A stretch of 64,000 bases of DNA from Scilla litardierei. Lineage: Eukaryota > Streptophyta > Magnoliopsida > Asparagales > Asparagaceae. Below the pieces are notes generated by a model. It saw only the letters and a program-made list of their open reading frames with translations, was not told the origin of the DNA and did no database searches. A program made the translations under genes and the position numbers. Shown here piece after piece: positions 40,201 through 54,267 of this stretch (position 1 is the first letter of the stretch; every line of letters begins with the position of its first letter). The stretch spans positions 171,072,807 to 171,136,806 of the forward strand of contig CM061141.1 of assembly GCA_030789695.1 (NCBI GenBank), in the 5' to 3' direction.

Positions 40201-40340
40201 AATCTTAGACGTGTGCTATTTCTTTTTTTTGGATCCAAGATTAAATTTGTTTAGTTTTACTGTAGAAAACGATGGTGACGCACCATCTGAAGCTCAGGAA
40301 CGAAGATTTCGATTGTTTGAGGCCTAGAATGCACTCCTTC
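37300..40340 (+). repeat. Sat336 higher-order block, copy 1
   Basis: The order of monomer variants matches 41795-44500 at an offset of about 4490-4507 bp (a stretch with GGGAATAAAAAAAACAACC at 37408 and near 41900; CATTGAAACAACGTTTACTC near 38764 and 43271). Upstream, 34900-36180 matches 40500-41790 at about 5590 bp. The second copy therefore lacks about 1.1 kb, corresponding to 36200-37300. Confidence 0.7.
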
Positions 40341-41080
40341 ATCCATTAGAGCAAGCTAGGCAGCCAGAAATCACAAAATACTACAAATCTCCAATTTTGG
40401 GTCACCGTTGGACAATTCCAGTTTAAATTACGAGGGAAAAGAGGAAACAACATCCAATCCGCGGACATGCAACGTTTACTCTCCTTTTGTTCTCGTATTC
40501 CTCCAAAAGTCTCACGAATTCTGTTCGAGTCCCAGAAATCAGAGACGGGTGCCATAGCTTGGTTTGGAATCCAAGAGTAAATTCTTGAAGTTTTTCGATA
40601 GAAACGATGGTAACGCATGATTGAAAGCTTAGGAAAGAGGATGTCGATCGTTTGAGGCCTATAATGCCCTCCTTCATCCACTAGAGTGAGCTAGGGCAGC
40701 CTTCATTTGTCCTCATATTCCTCCAAAAACTCCCACACGAAATCCGGGAGAGTCCCAAAAATCAAAGATGTATGCAATTTGCTCGTGTTTTTAACCCAAG
40801 AGTAAATTCGTGGTGTTTTTTGTAGAATACGTGTGTGACGCACTATCTGAAGTTCAGAAACGAAGATTTGATCGTTTGAGACCTTGAATGCAGTCCTTCG
40901 TCCTTTGAGAGAGCTTGGGCAGCCAGAAATTGAAAAATGCTTCTAACCTTCAATTTAGGCAACCGCTGGGGCAATTACAAATGAAATTTTGTGGGAATAA
41001 AGAAAACAACCACCTCTCTGCATTGAAACAACGTTTACTCTATATTTATCCTCATAGTCCGCCAAAACTCACAAGAAATC
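40090..41080 (+). repeat. Sat336 ~1-kb duplication, copy 1
   Basis: Nearly identical to 44253-45210 at an offset of 4163 bp (ATATATAAGAAAACAG near 40099 and 44262; GCAAATGAAATTTTGTGGG near 40977 and 45140). Long stretches show no differences by eye. The copy ends abruptly at 45209, where TTTACTCTATAT is fused to TAAATCTGCTATTTTGGG. Confidence 0.75.
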
Positions 41081-41794
41081 GTTGTGAGTCCCAGAAATCA
41101 GATGCAGGTACAATTGCTTGAGTTTTGAATCCAAGAGTTAATTCTTACAGTTTTTCCGTTGAAAACGATGGTGACGTATAATCGGAAGCTCAGGAACGAA
41201 TATTTTGATCACTTGAGGCCTATAATACACTCCAACATCTATTAGAGTCCGCTAGGGCAGCCAGAAATTGAAAATTGCTTCAAACCTTCAATTTTGGGCG
41301 ACTGTTTGGGCAATTGCAATCGAAATTTCGTGGGAAAAAAGAAAACAGTCTCTACCCTCCCTTGAAACCACGTTAACTCTATATTTATCCTTATAGTCTA
41401 CCAAAACTTCCACGAAATCCGTGCGAGTCCCAAAATCAGAGACGTGTGCTATTGCGTGTGTTTTGAATCCAATATTAAATTCGTTTAGTTTTACTGTAGA
41501 AAACGATGGTGACGCCCTATCTGAAGCTCATGAACGAAGATTTCGATCGTTTGAGGCCTAGAATGCACTCATTCATCCACTAAAGTGAGATAGGCAGCCA
41601 GAAACCGCAAAATACTTCAAATCTATTACTTTGGGACACCGTTGGACAATTCCAGTTTAAATTACAAGGGAAAAGAGGAAACAACATCCAATCCGCAAAT
41701 AAGCAACGTTTACTCTCCTTTTGTTCTCATATTCCTCCAAAACTCCCATGAATTCCGTTCGAGTCCCAGAAATCAGAGACGTGTGCCATTAATG

Positions 41795-44500
41795 CCCTCA
41801 TTCCTCTTTTAGAGTGAGCTAGGGTAGCCAGAAATCGAAATATTCTTCAAACCTTCAATTTTGGGCTACCGTTGAGCAATTGCAATTGATATTTCGTGGG
41901 AATAAAAAAAACAACCTCCTCTCTATATTTAAACAATGTTTACACTATATTTATCCTCATATTCTGCCAAAACTCCCACAAAATCCTCGTGAGACCCAGA
42001 AATCAGAGACGGTTGCAATTGCTTGTGTTTTGAATCCAAACGTAAATTCGTGTCCTTTTCGGTTGAAAACGATGATGACTCACTATCGAAAGCTCATGAA
42101 TGAAGATTTCGATCGTGTATGACCTAGAATGCACTACTTCATCCATTAGAGTGAGCTAGGGGCAGCAAGAAACCGTAAAATACTTCACACCATCTATTTT
42201 GGACAACTGTTGGGCAATGCCAATTGAAATTTCATGTGAATAGAGGAAACAAAGTCCACTCCACATAGAAACAATGTTTACTCTCCATTTTTCATCATAT
42301 TCCTCCCAAAACTCGCAAGTAATCCTTGCGAGTCCTAAAAATCAGACATGTGGAATTTCTTGTGTTTTGAAACAAGAGTAAATTCTTTCAGTTTTTTGGC
42401 AGAAAACGAAGGTGACGCACAATCGGAAGCTTAGGAACGAATATTTCGATTGTTTGGGGCCTAGCATGCCCTCCTTCATCAATTTTAGTTAGTTAGGGAA
42501 GCCAGAAACCGAAAAATATATTAAATCTGCTATTTTGGGCTACCGTTGGGCAATTCATATTGAAATTTCATGGGAATAGCGGAAACAACCTCCTCTCTAC
42601 ATAGAAACAACGTTTACTCTCCATTTGACCTCATTCTTACAAAACTCCCACGAACTCCGTTCGAGTCCCCGAAATCAAAGACGAGTGCAATTGCTTGTGT
42701 TTTGAATCCAAGAGTATTTTCATGTAGTTTTCTACAGAAAACGATGGTGACACCTTATTGGAAGCCCCAGAACAAAGATTTCGATCGTTTGAGGACTAGA
42801 ATGACATCCTTTATCCATTAGAGTGAGCCAGGGCAGCCAGAAATCGAAAACCACTTCAAACGTGTTATTTTGGACAACGGCAGAGTAATTCCAATCGAAA
42901 TTTCGTCAGAATTGGGAAAACTACCTCCTCTCCTCGTCGAAACAACGTTTACTATACATTTGTCCTCATAGTCCCCCAAAACTGCCACGAATCCGTGCGA
43001 GTCTCAGAAATCAGAGACGGGTGCAATAACTTGTGTTTTGAATCCAAAAGTTAATTCTTGCAGTTTTTTTGTAGAAAACGATGGTGACGTTTAATTGGAA
43101 GCTCATTAACGAATATTTCGATTGTTTGAGACCTAAAATGCCTTCATTCTTCAATTAGAGTGAGCTAGGACAGCCAAAAATCAAAAAATGCTTCAAACAT
43201 TCAATTTTGTGCAACCGTTGGGCAACTGCAATTGAAATTTCGTGGGAATAAAGAAAACAACCTCCTCTCTACATTGAAACAACGTTTACTCTATATTTAT
43301 CGTCATAGTCCACCAAAACTCCCACGAAATCATCGTGAGTCCCAGAAATCAGATATGGGTGCAATTGCTTGTGTTTTGAAGCCAAGCATAAATTCTTGTC
43401 GTTTTTCGGTAGAAAACGTTGATGATGCACTATCAAAAGCTCAGGAAAGAAGATTTCGATCGTTTGTAGTCTAGAAAGCACTACTTCATCTATTAGAGTG
43501 AGCTAGTGCTGCCAGACCGAAAAAGCTTCAAACCATCTATTTTGGGCAACCGTTTGGTAATTTCCACTTGAAATGTCTTGGACTTAGGGATTAAACACCT
43601 TCTCTCCCCTTAGAATCAACATTTACCATCCATTTTTCCTCATATTCCTCCAAAACTCTCACGAAATCAGTGCGAGTCCCAAAAAATAGCGACGTGTGCA
43701 ATTGTGTGTTTTGAATCCAAGAGTAAATTCGGGTAGTTTTTCCATAGAAAATGAGGGTGAAGCACTATTTGAAGCTTCGGAACGAAGATTTCGAACGTTT
43801 GAGGCCTAGAATTCACTCTTTCATCCATTAGAGTGACCTACGGCAGCCAAAAATCAAAAAATGCTTCAAACCTTCAATTTTGGATAATCGCTGGGCAACT
43901 GCAATTGAAATTTCGTGGGAATAAATAAAACAACATCCTTTCTACATTGAAACAACATTTACACTTTATTTATCCTCGTAGTCCGCCAAAACTGCCACGT
44001 AATCATCGCGAGTCCCTGAAATCAGAGACGGCTGCAATTGCTTATGTTTTGAATCCAAGAGTAAATTCTTGCAGTTTTTCGGTTGAAAAAGATGGTGACG
44101 TATAATCGGAAGCTCATGAACGAATATTTCGATCACTTGGGGCCTATAATGCACTCCTTCATCTATTAGAGTAAGCTAGGGCAGCCAGAATTCGAAAAAT
44201 GCTTCAAACCTTCAATTTTGGGCGACCGTTTGGGCAATTGCAATTGAATTTTCGTTGGAACATATATAAGAAAACAGACTTTGCTCTGCCTTGAAACAAC
44301 GTTAACTCTATATTTATCTGTATAGTCTGCCAAAACTCCAACGAAATCCGTGCGAGTCCCAAAAATCTTAGACGTGTGCTATTTCTTTTTTTTGGATCCA
44401 AGATTAAATTTGTTTAGTTTTACTGTAGAAAACGATGGTGACGCACCATCTGAAGCTCAGGAACGAAGATTTCGATTGTTTGAGGCCTAGAATGCACTCC
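41795..44500 (+). repeat. Sat336 higher-order block, copy 2
   Basis: Second copy of 37300-40340. It joins a copy of 34900-36180 at about 41790, where GCCATTAATGCCCTC marks a fusion between two monomer positions. The corresponding fusion in the first copy (36195-36225) is different, so the two junctions arose separately. Confidence 0.65.
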
Positions 44501-45210
44501 TTCATCCATTAGAGCAAGCTAGGCAGCCAGAAACCACAAAATACTACAAATCTCCAATTTTGGGTCACCGTTGGACAATTCCAGTTTAAATTACGAGGGA
44601 AAAGAGGAAACAACATCCAATCCGCGGACATGCAACGTTTACTCTCCTTTTGTTCTCGTATTCCTCCAAAAGTCTCACGAATTCTGTTCGAGTCCCAGAA
44701 ATCAGAGACGGGTGCCATAGCTTGGTTTGGAATCCAAGAGTAAATTCTTGAAGTTTTTCGATAGAAAACGATGGTAACGCATGATTGAAAGCTCAGGAAA
44801 GAGGATTTCGATCGTTTACGGCCTATAATGCCCTCCTTCTTCCACAACTGTGAGCTAGTGTAGCCTTCATTTGTCCTCATATTCCTCCAAAAACTCCCAT
44901 GAAATCCGTGAGAGTCCCAAAAATCAAAGACGTGTGCAATTTGCTTGTGTTTTGAACCCAAGAGTAAATTCGTGTAGTTTTTTGTAGAAAACGTTGGTGA
45001 CGCACTATCTGAAGTTCAGAAACGAAGATTTCGATCGTTTGAGACCTAGAATGCAGTCCTTCGTCCATTGAGAGAGCTTGGGCAGCCAGAAATTGAAAAA
45101 AGCTTCTAACCTTCAATTTTAGGCAACCGCTGGGCAATTGCAAATGAAATTTTGTGGGAATAAAGAAAACAACCACCTCTCTGCATTGAAACAATGTTTA
45201 CTCTATATTA
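44253..45210 (+). repeat. Sat336 ~1-kb duplication, copy 2
   Basis: Second copy of 40090-41080. Its right end is a hybrid monomer at 45209. From there the sequence matches about 42520 onward (offset about 2687 bp near 42570 and 45257), so two duplication tracts meet at this point. Confidence 0.75.
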
Positions 45211-48200
45211 AATCTGCTATTTTGGGCTACCGTTGGGCAATTCATATTGAAATTTCATGGGAATTGCGGAAACAACCTCCTCTCCACATAGAAACAACGT
45301 TTACTCTCCATTTGACCTCATTCTTACAAAACTCCCACGAAATCCGTTCGAGTCCCCAAAATCAGAGACGGGTGCAATTGCTTGTGTTTTGAATCCAAGA
45401 TTATTTTCGTGTAGTTTTCTACAGAAAACGATGGTGACGCCTTATTGGAAGCCCCGGAAAAAAAATTTCGATCGTTTGAGGACTAGAATGCCATCCTTCA
45501 TCCATTAGAGTGAGCCAGTTCAGCCAGAAATCGAAAACCACTTCAAACGTGTTATTTTGGACAACGGCATGGTAATTCCAATCGAAATTTCGTACCTCCT
45601 CTCCTCGTTGAAACAACGTTTACTATCCATTTGTCCTCATATTCCCCCAAAACTGCCACGAATCCGTGCGAGTCTCAGAAATCAGAGACGGGTGCAATAA
45701 CTTGTGTTTTGAATCCAAAAGTTAATTCTTACAGTTTTTGGTAGAAAACGATGGTGACGTTTAATTGGAAGCTCATTAACGAATATTTCGATCGTTTGAG
45801 ACCTAAAATGCCAAATCAAAAAATGCTTCAAACATTCAATTTTGTGCAACCGTTGGGCAACTGCAATTGAAATTTCATGGGAATAAAGAAAACAACCTCC
45901 TCTCTACATTGAAACAACGTTTACTCTATATTTATCGTCATAGTCCACCAAAACTCCCACGAAATGCTCGCAAGTCCCAGAAATCAGATATGGTTGCAAT
46001 TGCTTGTGTTTTGATTCCAAGCGTAAATTCTTGTCATTTTCGGTAGAAAACGTTGATGATGCACTATAAAAAGCTCAGGAAAGAAGATTTCGATCGTTTG
46101 GGGTCTAGAAAGTACTACTTCAACTATTAGAGTGAGCTAGTGCAGCCAGACCGAAACAAGCTTCAAACCATCTATTTTGGCAACCGTTTTGTAATTTCCA
46201 ATTGAAATGTCTTGGGCCTAGAGATTAAAACACCTTCTCTCCCCTGAAGCAATATTTACCCTCCATTTGTCCTCATATTCCTCCAAAACTCTCACGAAAT
46301 CTATGCGAGTCCCAAAAAATAAAGACGTGTGCAATTGCTTGTGTTTTGAATCCAAGAGTAAATTCGTGTAGTTTTTCTATAGAAAACGAGGGTGAAGCAC
46401 TTTTTGAAGCTTTGGAACGAAGACTTCGAATGTTTGAGGCCTAGAAAGCACTCTTTCATCCATTAGAGTGACCTACGGCAGCCAAAAATCGAAAAATGCT
46501 TCAAACCTTCAATTTTGGACAACCGCTGGGCAACTGCAATTGAAATTTCGTGGGAATAAATAAAACAACCTCCTCTCTACAATGAAACAACATTTACTCT
46601 TTATTTATCCTCGTAGTCCGCCAAAACTCCCACGAAATCATCGCGAGTCCCAGAAATCAGAGACGGATGCAATTGCTTATGTTTTGAATCCAAGAGTTAA
46701 TTCTTGCAGTTTTTCGGTTGAAAACGATGGTGACGTATAATCGGGAAGCTCATGAACGAATATTTCGATCACTTGGCTATAATGCACTCCATCTATTAGA
46801 GCGAGCTAGGTCAGCCAGAATTCGAAAAATGCTTCAAACCTTCAATTTTGGACAACCACTGGGCAACTGCAATTGAAATTTCATGGGAATAAATAAAACA
46901 ACCTCCTCTCTACATTGAAACAATATTTACTCTTTATTTATCCTTGTAGTCCGCCAAAACTGCCACGTAATCATCGCGAGTCCCAGAAATCGGAGACGGA
47001 TGCAATTGCTTATGTTTTGAATCCAAGCGTTAGTTCTTGCAGTTTTTCGGTTGAAAACGATGGTGACGTATAACCGGAAGCTCATGAACGAATATTTCGA
47101 TCACTTGGGGCCGATAATGCACTCCATCATCTATTAGAGTGAGCTCGGGCAGCCAGAATTCGAAAAATGCTTCAAACCTTCAATTTTGGGCGACCGTTTG
47201 GGCTATCGCAATTGAATTTTCGTTGGAATACATATATGAAAACAGCCTTTGCTCTGCCTTGAAACAACGTTAACTCTATATTTATCTGTATAGTCTGCCA
47301 AAACTCCCACAAAATCCGTGCCAGTCCCAAAAATCTGAGACGTGTGCTATTTCTTGTGTTTTGAATCCAAGATTAAAGTTGTTTAGTTTTACCATAGAAA
47401 ATGATGGTGATGGACCATCTGAAGCTCAGGAACGAAGATTTCGATCGTTTGAGGTCAAGAATGCACTCCTTCATCCAGTAGAGTGAGCTAGGCAGCCAGA
47501 AACCGCAAAATGCTTCAAATCTGCAATTTTGGGGCACCGTTGGACAATTTCAGTTTAAATTACAAGGGAAAAGAGGAAACACATCCAATCCATAGACATG
47601 CAAAGTTTACTCTCCTTTTGTTCTCATATTCCTCCAAAAGTCTCACGAATTCTGTTCGAGTCCCAGAAATCAGAGACGGGTGCCATAGCTTGGTTTGGAA
47701 TCCAAGAGTAAATTCTTGAAGTTTTTCGATAGAAAACGATGGTAACGCATGATTGAAAGCTCAGGAAAGAGGATTTCGATCGTTGAGACATAAAATGCCT
47801 CCTTCGTCTATTAGAGTGAGCTAGGGCAGCCAGAAATCGAAATATTCTTCAAACCTTCAATTTTGGGCTACAGTTGCGCAATTGCAATTGAAATTTCGTG
47901 GGAATAAAAAACCTCCTCTCTGCATTGAAACAATTTTTACACTATATTTATCCTCATATTCCGCCAAAACTCCTACGAAATCCTCGTGAGACCCAGAAAT
48001 CAGAGACGGGTGCAATTGCTTGTGTTTTGAATCCAAACGTAAATTCTTGTCTTTTTCGATTGAAAACGATGATGACGGACAATCAAAGCTCAAGCATGAA
48101 GATTTCGATCTTTTGGGGCCTAGAATGCACTACTTCATCCATTAGTTATGACAGCCAGAAACTGAAAAATATATTAAACCTACTATTTTGGGCTACCGTT

Positions 48201-51200
48201 GGGCAATTCCTATTGAAATTTCATGGTAATTGAGGAAACAACCTCCTCTCCACATAGAAACAACTTTTACTCTCCATTTGACCTCATTCTTACAAAACTC
48301 CCGTGAAATCCGTTCGAGTCCCCGAAATCAAAGACGAGTGCAACTGCTTGTGTTTTGAATCCAAAAGTAAATTCGTGTAGTTTTTCTGTAGAAAAAGATG
48401 GTGACGCATTATCAGAAGCCCCAGAACAAAGATTTCGATCGTTTGAGGACTAAAAGTCCATCCTTCATCCATTAGAGTGAGCTAGGGCAGCCAAAATTCG
48501 AAAAATGCTTCAAACCTTCAATTTTGGGCGACCGTTTGGGCAATTGCAATTGAATTTTCGTGAGAATATATATAAGAAATCAGCCCTTGCTCTACCTTGA
48601 AACAACGTTAACTCTATATTTATCCGTATAGAAAAACTCCCAGGAAATCCGTGCGAGTCCCAAAAATCAGAGCCGTGTGCTATTTCATGTGTTTTGAATC
48701 CAAGATTAAATTCGTTTAGTTTTACTGTAGAAAACGATGGTGATGCACCATCTGAAGCTCAGGAACGAAGATTTCGATTGTTTGATGTCTAGAAAACACT
48801 CCTTCATCCATTAGAGTGAGCTAGGCAGCCAAAAACCGCAAAATACTTCAAATCTGTAATTTTGGGGCACCATTGGACAATTCCAGTTTAAATTACAAGG
48901 AAAAAGAGGAAACAACATCCAATCCGTAGACATGCAACGTTTACTCTCCTTTTGTTCTTATATTCCTCCAAAAGTCTCACGAATTCCGTTCGAGTCCCAG
49001 AAATCAGAGACGTGTGCCATAGCTTGGTTTGGAATCCAAGAGTAAATTCTTGAATTTTTTCGATAGAAAACGATGGTAACGCATGATGGAAAGCTGAGGA
49101 AAGAAGATTTCGATCGTTTGAAGCCAATAATGCCCTCCTTCATCCACTAGAGTGAGCTAGGATAGCCAGAAACCGAAAAAATGCTTCAAACCATCTATTT
49201 TGTACTACCGTTGGGCAATGCCAATTGAAATTTCGTGGGAATCGAGGAAACAACCTCCACTCATAGAAACAATGTTTACTCTCCATTTGTCCTCATATTC
49301 CTCTAGAACTCTCACGAAATACGTGCAAGCCCCAAAAATCAGAGATGGTTGCCATTGCTTGTGTTTGGAATCCAAGAGTAAATTCTGGACGTTTTTCAGC
49401 AGAAAACGATGGTGACGAACAATCGAAAGCTCAGGAAAGAGGATTTCAATTGTTTGAGGCCTATAATGCACTCCTTCATCCATTAAAGTGAGCTCGGACA
49501 GCCAGAAACCGAAAAATCCTTCAAACCATCTATTTTGGACAACCGTTGGGCAATGCCAATCGAAATTTCGCGGGAATAGAGCAAACAAGCTCCACTCCAC
49601 ATAAAAACAACGTTTACTCTCCATTTGACCTCATTCCTCTAAAACTCCTACGAAATCCGTTCGAGTCCCTAAATTCAGGGACGGGTGCAATTGCTTGTGT
49701 TTTGAATCCAAGAGTAAATTCATGTAGTTTTTCAGTCGAAACCGATGGTAACGGACTATCGAAAGCACCGGAACGAAGATTTCGAAGCCTAGAATGACAT
49801 CCTTCATCTAATTAGAAAAACACTTCAAACGAGTTATTTTGGACAACTACTGGACAATTCCAATTGAAATTTTGTCAGAATTGTGATAACTACCTCCCCT
49901 CCACGTAGAAACAATGTTTACTCTCCCTTTGTCCTCATATTCGTCCCAAACTACCACGAAATCCGTGCGAGTCCCAGAAATCAGAGACATGAGCAAACTT
50001 GTGTTTGAAATCCAAGAGTTAATTCTAGTAGTTTTTTGGTAGAAAACGATGGTGACGCACAATCGGAAGATCAGTAAGGAATATTTCGATCGCTGAGACA
50101 TAAAATGCCTCCTTCGTCTATTAGAGTGAGCTAGGGCTGTCAGAAATCGAAATATTCTTCAAACCTTCAATTTTGGGCTACCGTTGAGCAATTGCAATTG
50201 AAGTTTCGTGGGAATAAAAAACAACCTCCTCTCTGCATTGATACAATGTTTACACTATATTTATCCTCATATTCTGGCAAAACTCCCACGAAATCCTCGT
50301 GAGACCCAGAAATCAGAGACGAGTGCAATTGCTTGTGTTTTGAATCCAAACGTAAATTCTTGTCCTTTGTCGGTTGAAAACGATGATGACGCACTATCGA
50401 AAGCTCAAGAATGAAGATTTCGATCGTATGGGGCCTAGAATGCACTACTTCATCCATTAGTTAGGACAGCCAGAAACCGAAAAATATATTAAACCTACTA
50501 TTTTGGGCTATCGTTGGGCAATTCCTATTGAAATTTCATGGTAATTGAGGAAACAACCCCTCTCCACATAGAAACAACGTTACTCTCCATTTGACCTCAT
50601 TCTTACAAAACTCCCGCGAAATCCGTTCGAGACCCCGAAATCAGATACGAGTGCAATTGCTTGTGTTTTGAATCCAAAAGTAAATTCGTCAAGTTTTTCT
50701 GTAGAAAACGATGGTGACGCATTATCGAAAGCCCCGGAACAAAGATTTCGATCATTTGAGGACTAGAATTCCATCCTTCATCCATTAGACTGAGCTACGG
50801 CAGCCAGAAATTGAAACTACTTCAAACGTGTTATTTTCGACAACTGCTGGGCAATTTCAATCGAAATTTCGTCAGAATTGGGAAAACTTCTTCCTCTCCA
50901 CGTAGAAACAACATTTACTCTCATCCTCATATTCCACCAAAACTCCCACAAAATCCGTACAAGTCCCAAATATCAGAGACGGGTGCAATAACTTGTGTTT
51001 TGAATCCAAGAATTAATTCTTGCAGTTTTTTGGTAGAAAACGATGGTGACGCATAATCGGAAGCTCATTAACGAATATTTGGATCGTTTGAGACCTAAAA
51101 TGCCCTCATTCTTCTATTAGAGTTAGCTAGGGCAGCCAATAATCAAAAAATGCTTCATACCTTCAATTTTGCGCAACCGGTGGGCAACTGCAATTGAAAT

Positions 51201-54200
51201 TTCATGGGAATAAAGAAAACAACATCTCTCTACAGTGAAACAACGTTTATTCTATATTTATCCTCATAGTCCGCCAAAACTCCCACGAAATCCTCACGAG
51301 TCATAGAAACAAAAGATGGTTGCAATTGCTTGTGTTTTGAATCCAAGCGTAAAATCTTGTCGTTTTTCGGTAGAAAACGTTGACGGTGCACTATCAAAAG
51401 CTCAGAAAAGAAGATTTCGATCATTTGGGGTCTAGAAAGCACTACTTCATCTATTCGAGTGAGCTAGTGCAGCCAGAAACCGAAAAACGCTTCAAACCAT
51501 CTATTTTGGGCAACCGTTTGGTAATTTCCAATTGAAATGTCTTGGGACTAGAGATTAAAATACCTTCTCTGCCCATAGAAGCAACATTTACCCTCCATTT
51601 GTCCTCATATTTCTCCAACACTTCCACGAAATCCGTGCGAGTCCCAAAAAATAGAGACGTGTGCAATTGCTTGTGTTTTGAATCCAAGAGTAAATTCGTG
51701 TAGTTTTCTATAGAAAACGATGGTGACGCACTATTTGAAGCTTCGGAACAAAAATTTCGATCGTTTGAGGCCTATACTGCACTCTTTCATCCATTAGAGT
51801 GAGCTACAATAGCCAGAAATCAAAAAATGCTTCAAACATTCAATTTTAGACAACCGCTAGGCAACTGCAATTGAAATTTCGTGGGGAATAAATAAAACAA
51901 CCTCCTCTCTGTATTTATCCTCGTAGTCCGCCAAAACTCCCACGAAATCAGCGCGAGTCCCAGAAATCAGAGACGGATGCAATTGTTTCTGTTTTGAATC
52001 CAAGAGTTAATTCTTGCAGTTCTTCGATTGAAACCGATGGTGACGTATAATCAGAAGCTCATGAACGAATATTTCGATCACGTGGGGCCTATAATGCACT
52101 CTTCATCTATTAGAGTTAGCTAGGTCAACCAGAATTCGAAAAATGCGTCAAACCTTCAATTTTGGGCGACCGTTTGGGCAATTGCAATAGAAATTTCGTG
52201 GGAATAAAAAAACAAAATCTGCTCTACGTTGAAACAACATTAACTCTATATTTATCCTTATAGTCCCCAAAAATCCCCTTGAAATCCGTGTGAGTCCCAA
52301 AAATCAGAGACGTGTGCTATTTCTTGTGTTCTGAATCCAAGATTAAATTCGTTTAGTTTTACTATTGAAAACGATGGTGACGCACCATCTGAAGCTCAGG
52401 AACGAAGATTTCGACCGTTTGAGGCCTATAATGCACTGCTTCATCCATTAGAGTGAGCTAGGCAGCCAGAAACCGCAAAATACTTCAAATCTGCTATTTT
52501 GGGACACCGTTGGACAATTCCAGTTTAAATTACAAGGGAAAAGCGGAAACAACATCCAATCCCAGACAAGCAACGTTTACTATCCTTTTATTCTCGTATT
52601 CCTCCAAAAGTCTCACGAATTCTGTTCGAGTCACAGAGATCAGAGACGGGTGCCGTTACTTGTGTTTTGAATCGAAGAGTAAATTCTTGAAGTTTTTCGA
52701 CAGGAAACGATGGTAACGCACGATTGAAAGCTCAGGAAAGAGGATTTCGATTGTTTGAGGCCTATAATGCCCTCATTCATCCACTAGAGTGAGCTAGGGT
52801 AGCCAGAAACCGAAAAATGCTTCAAACCATCTATTTTGTACAATCGTTGGGCGATGCCAATTGATTTCGTGGGAATCGAGGAAACAACCTCCACTCCCCA
52901 TAGAAAAAATGTTTACTCTCCATTTTTCCTAATATTCCTCCAGAACTCTCACCAAATCCGTGCAAATCCCAAAATTTAGAGATGGTTGCCATTACTTGTG
53001 TGTGGAATCCAAGAGTAAATTCTTAAAGTTTTTCAGTAGAAATCGATAGTGACGCACAATAGAAAGCTCAGGAAAGAGGATTTCGATTGTTTGAGGCCTA
53101 TAATACCCTCCTTCATCCTTGGAGTGAGGTAGGGCAGCCAGAAACCGAAAAATGCTTCAAACCATCTATTTTGGACAACCGTTGGACAATGCCAACTGGA
53201 ATTTCGTGGGAATAGTGGAAACAACCTCCACTCCACATAAAAACAACGTTTACTCTCCATTTGACCTTATTCCTTGAAAACTCCCACGAAATCTGTTCAA
53301 GTCGCTGAATTCATAGACGTGTGCAATTGCTTGTGTTTTGAATCCAAGAGTAAATTCATGTAGTTTTTCAATAGAAAACGATGATGACGCACTATCGAAA
53401 GCCCCGAAACGAAGATTTCGAGGCCTAGAATGCCATCCCTCATCTATTAGAGTGAGCTAGAGCAGCCAGAAATCGAAAAACACTTCAAACGTGTTATTTT
53501 GGACAACTACTGGGCAATTCCAATTGAAATTTCGTCAGAATTGGGAAAACTACCTCCTCTCCACGTAGAAACAATGTTTACACTCCCTTTGTCCTCATAT
53601 TCCTCCAAAACTCCCACGAAATCCGTGCGAGTCCCAGCAACCAGAGACATGAGCAAACCTGTGTTTTAAACCCAAGAGTTAATTCTTGAAGTTTTTTGGT
53701 AGAAAACGATGGTGACGCTTAATTGGAAGCTCATTAACCAATATTTCGATCGTTTGAGACCTAAAATGCCTTCATTCTTCAATTAGAGTGAGCTAGGGCA
53801 GCCAGAAATCAAAAAATGCTTCAAACATTCAATTTTGTGCAATCGTTGGGCAACTGCAATTGAAATTCCGTGGGAATAAAGAAAACAACCTCCTCTCTAC
53901 ATTGAAACAACATTTACTCTATATTTATTGTCATAGCCCACCAAAACTCCCACGAAATCCTCGCGAGTCCCAGAAATCAGAGACATGTGCAATTTCTTGT
54001 GTTTTGAATCCAAGAGTAAATTCTTGCATTTTTCGGTAGAAAGCGAAGGTGAAGCACAATCGGAAGCTCAGGAACGAATATTTCGATTGAGTAAATTCTT
54101 GAATTTTTCGGTAGTAAACGATGGTGACGCACAATCGAATGCTCGGGAAAAAGGATTTCGATCCTTTAAAGCCTATAATACCCTCCTTCATCCATTAGAG

Positions 54201-54267
54201 TGAGCTTGGGCAGCTAGAAACCGAAAAATGCTTCAAACCATCTACTTTGGACAACCGTTGGATAATG

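Larger units (their letters stand above)
34655..54267 (+). repeat. Sat336 satellite array (~58 monomers)
   Basis: Direct tandem repeat with a period of about 328-345 bp, measured between successive TTAGAGTGAGCTAGG motifs (for example 35653, 35993, 36331, 36662, 36989 and 37324). Landmarks in each monomer, in order: TTAGAGTGAGCTAGGGCAGC, AAAAATGCTTCAAACC, GGGCAATTGCAATTG, AAATTTCGTGGGAATA, AACAACCTCCTCTC, GAAACAACGTTTACTC, CATTTGTCCTCATATTCC, AAACTCCCACGAAATCCG, GAGTCCCAGAAATCAGAGAC, GGTGCAATTGCTTGTG, GAATCCAAGAGTAAATTC, AAAACGATGGTGACGCAC, AACGAAGATTTCGATCG. A few monomers are truncated (for example at 35091 and 36200). There is no gene and no 5S rRNA motif. Minus-strand frames up to 150 codons are repeat artefacts. 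Confidence 0.95.

Noticed and set aside
44509..44961. 150-codon minus-strand frame in Sat336, and similar frames at 34669-35435 and 49205-49624
   Set aside because: They translate repeat monomers, recur with the monomer period, and match no protein family. Similar copies are broken by stops.
34655..54267. Possible 5S rDNA array, because the ~336-bp period is in the range of plant 5S units
   Set aside because: No stretch resembling the 120-bp 5S rRNA gene or its internal promoter is present in any monomer inspected.
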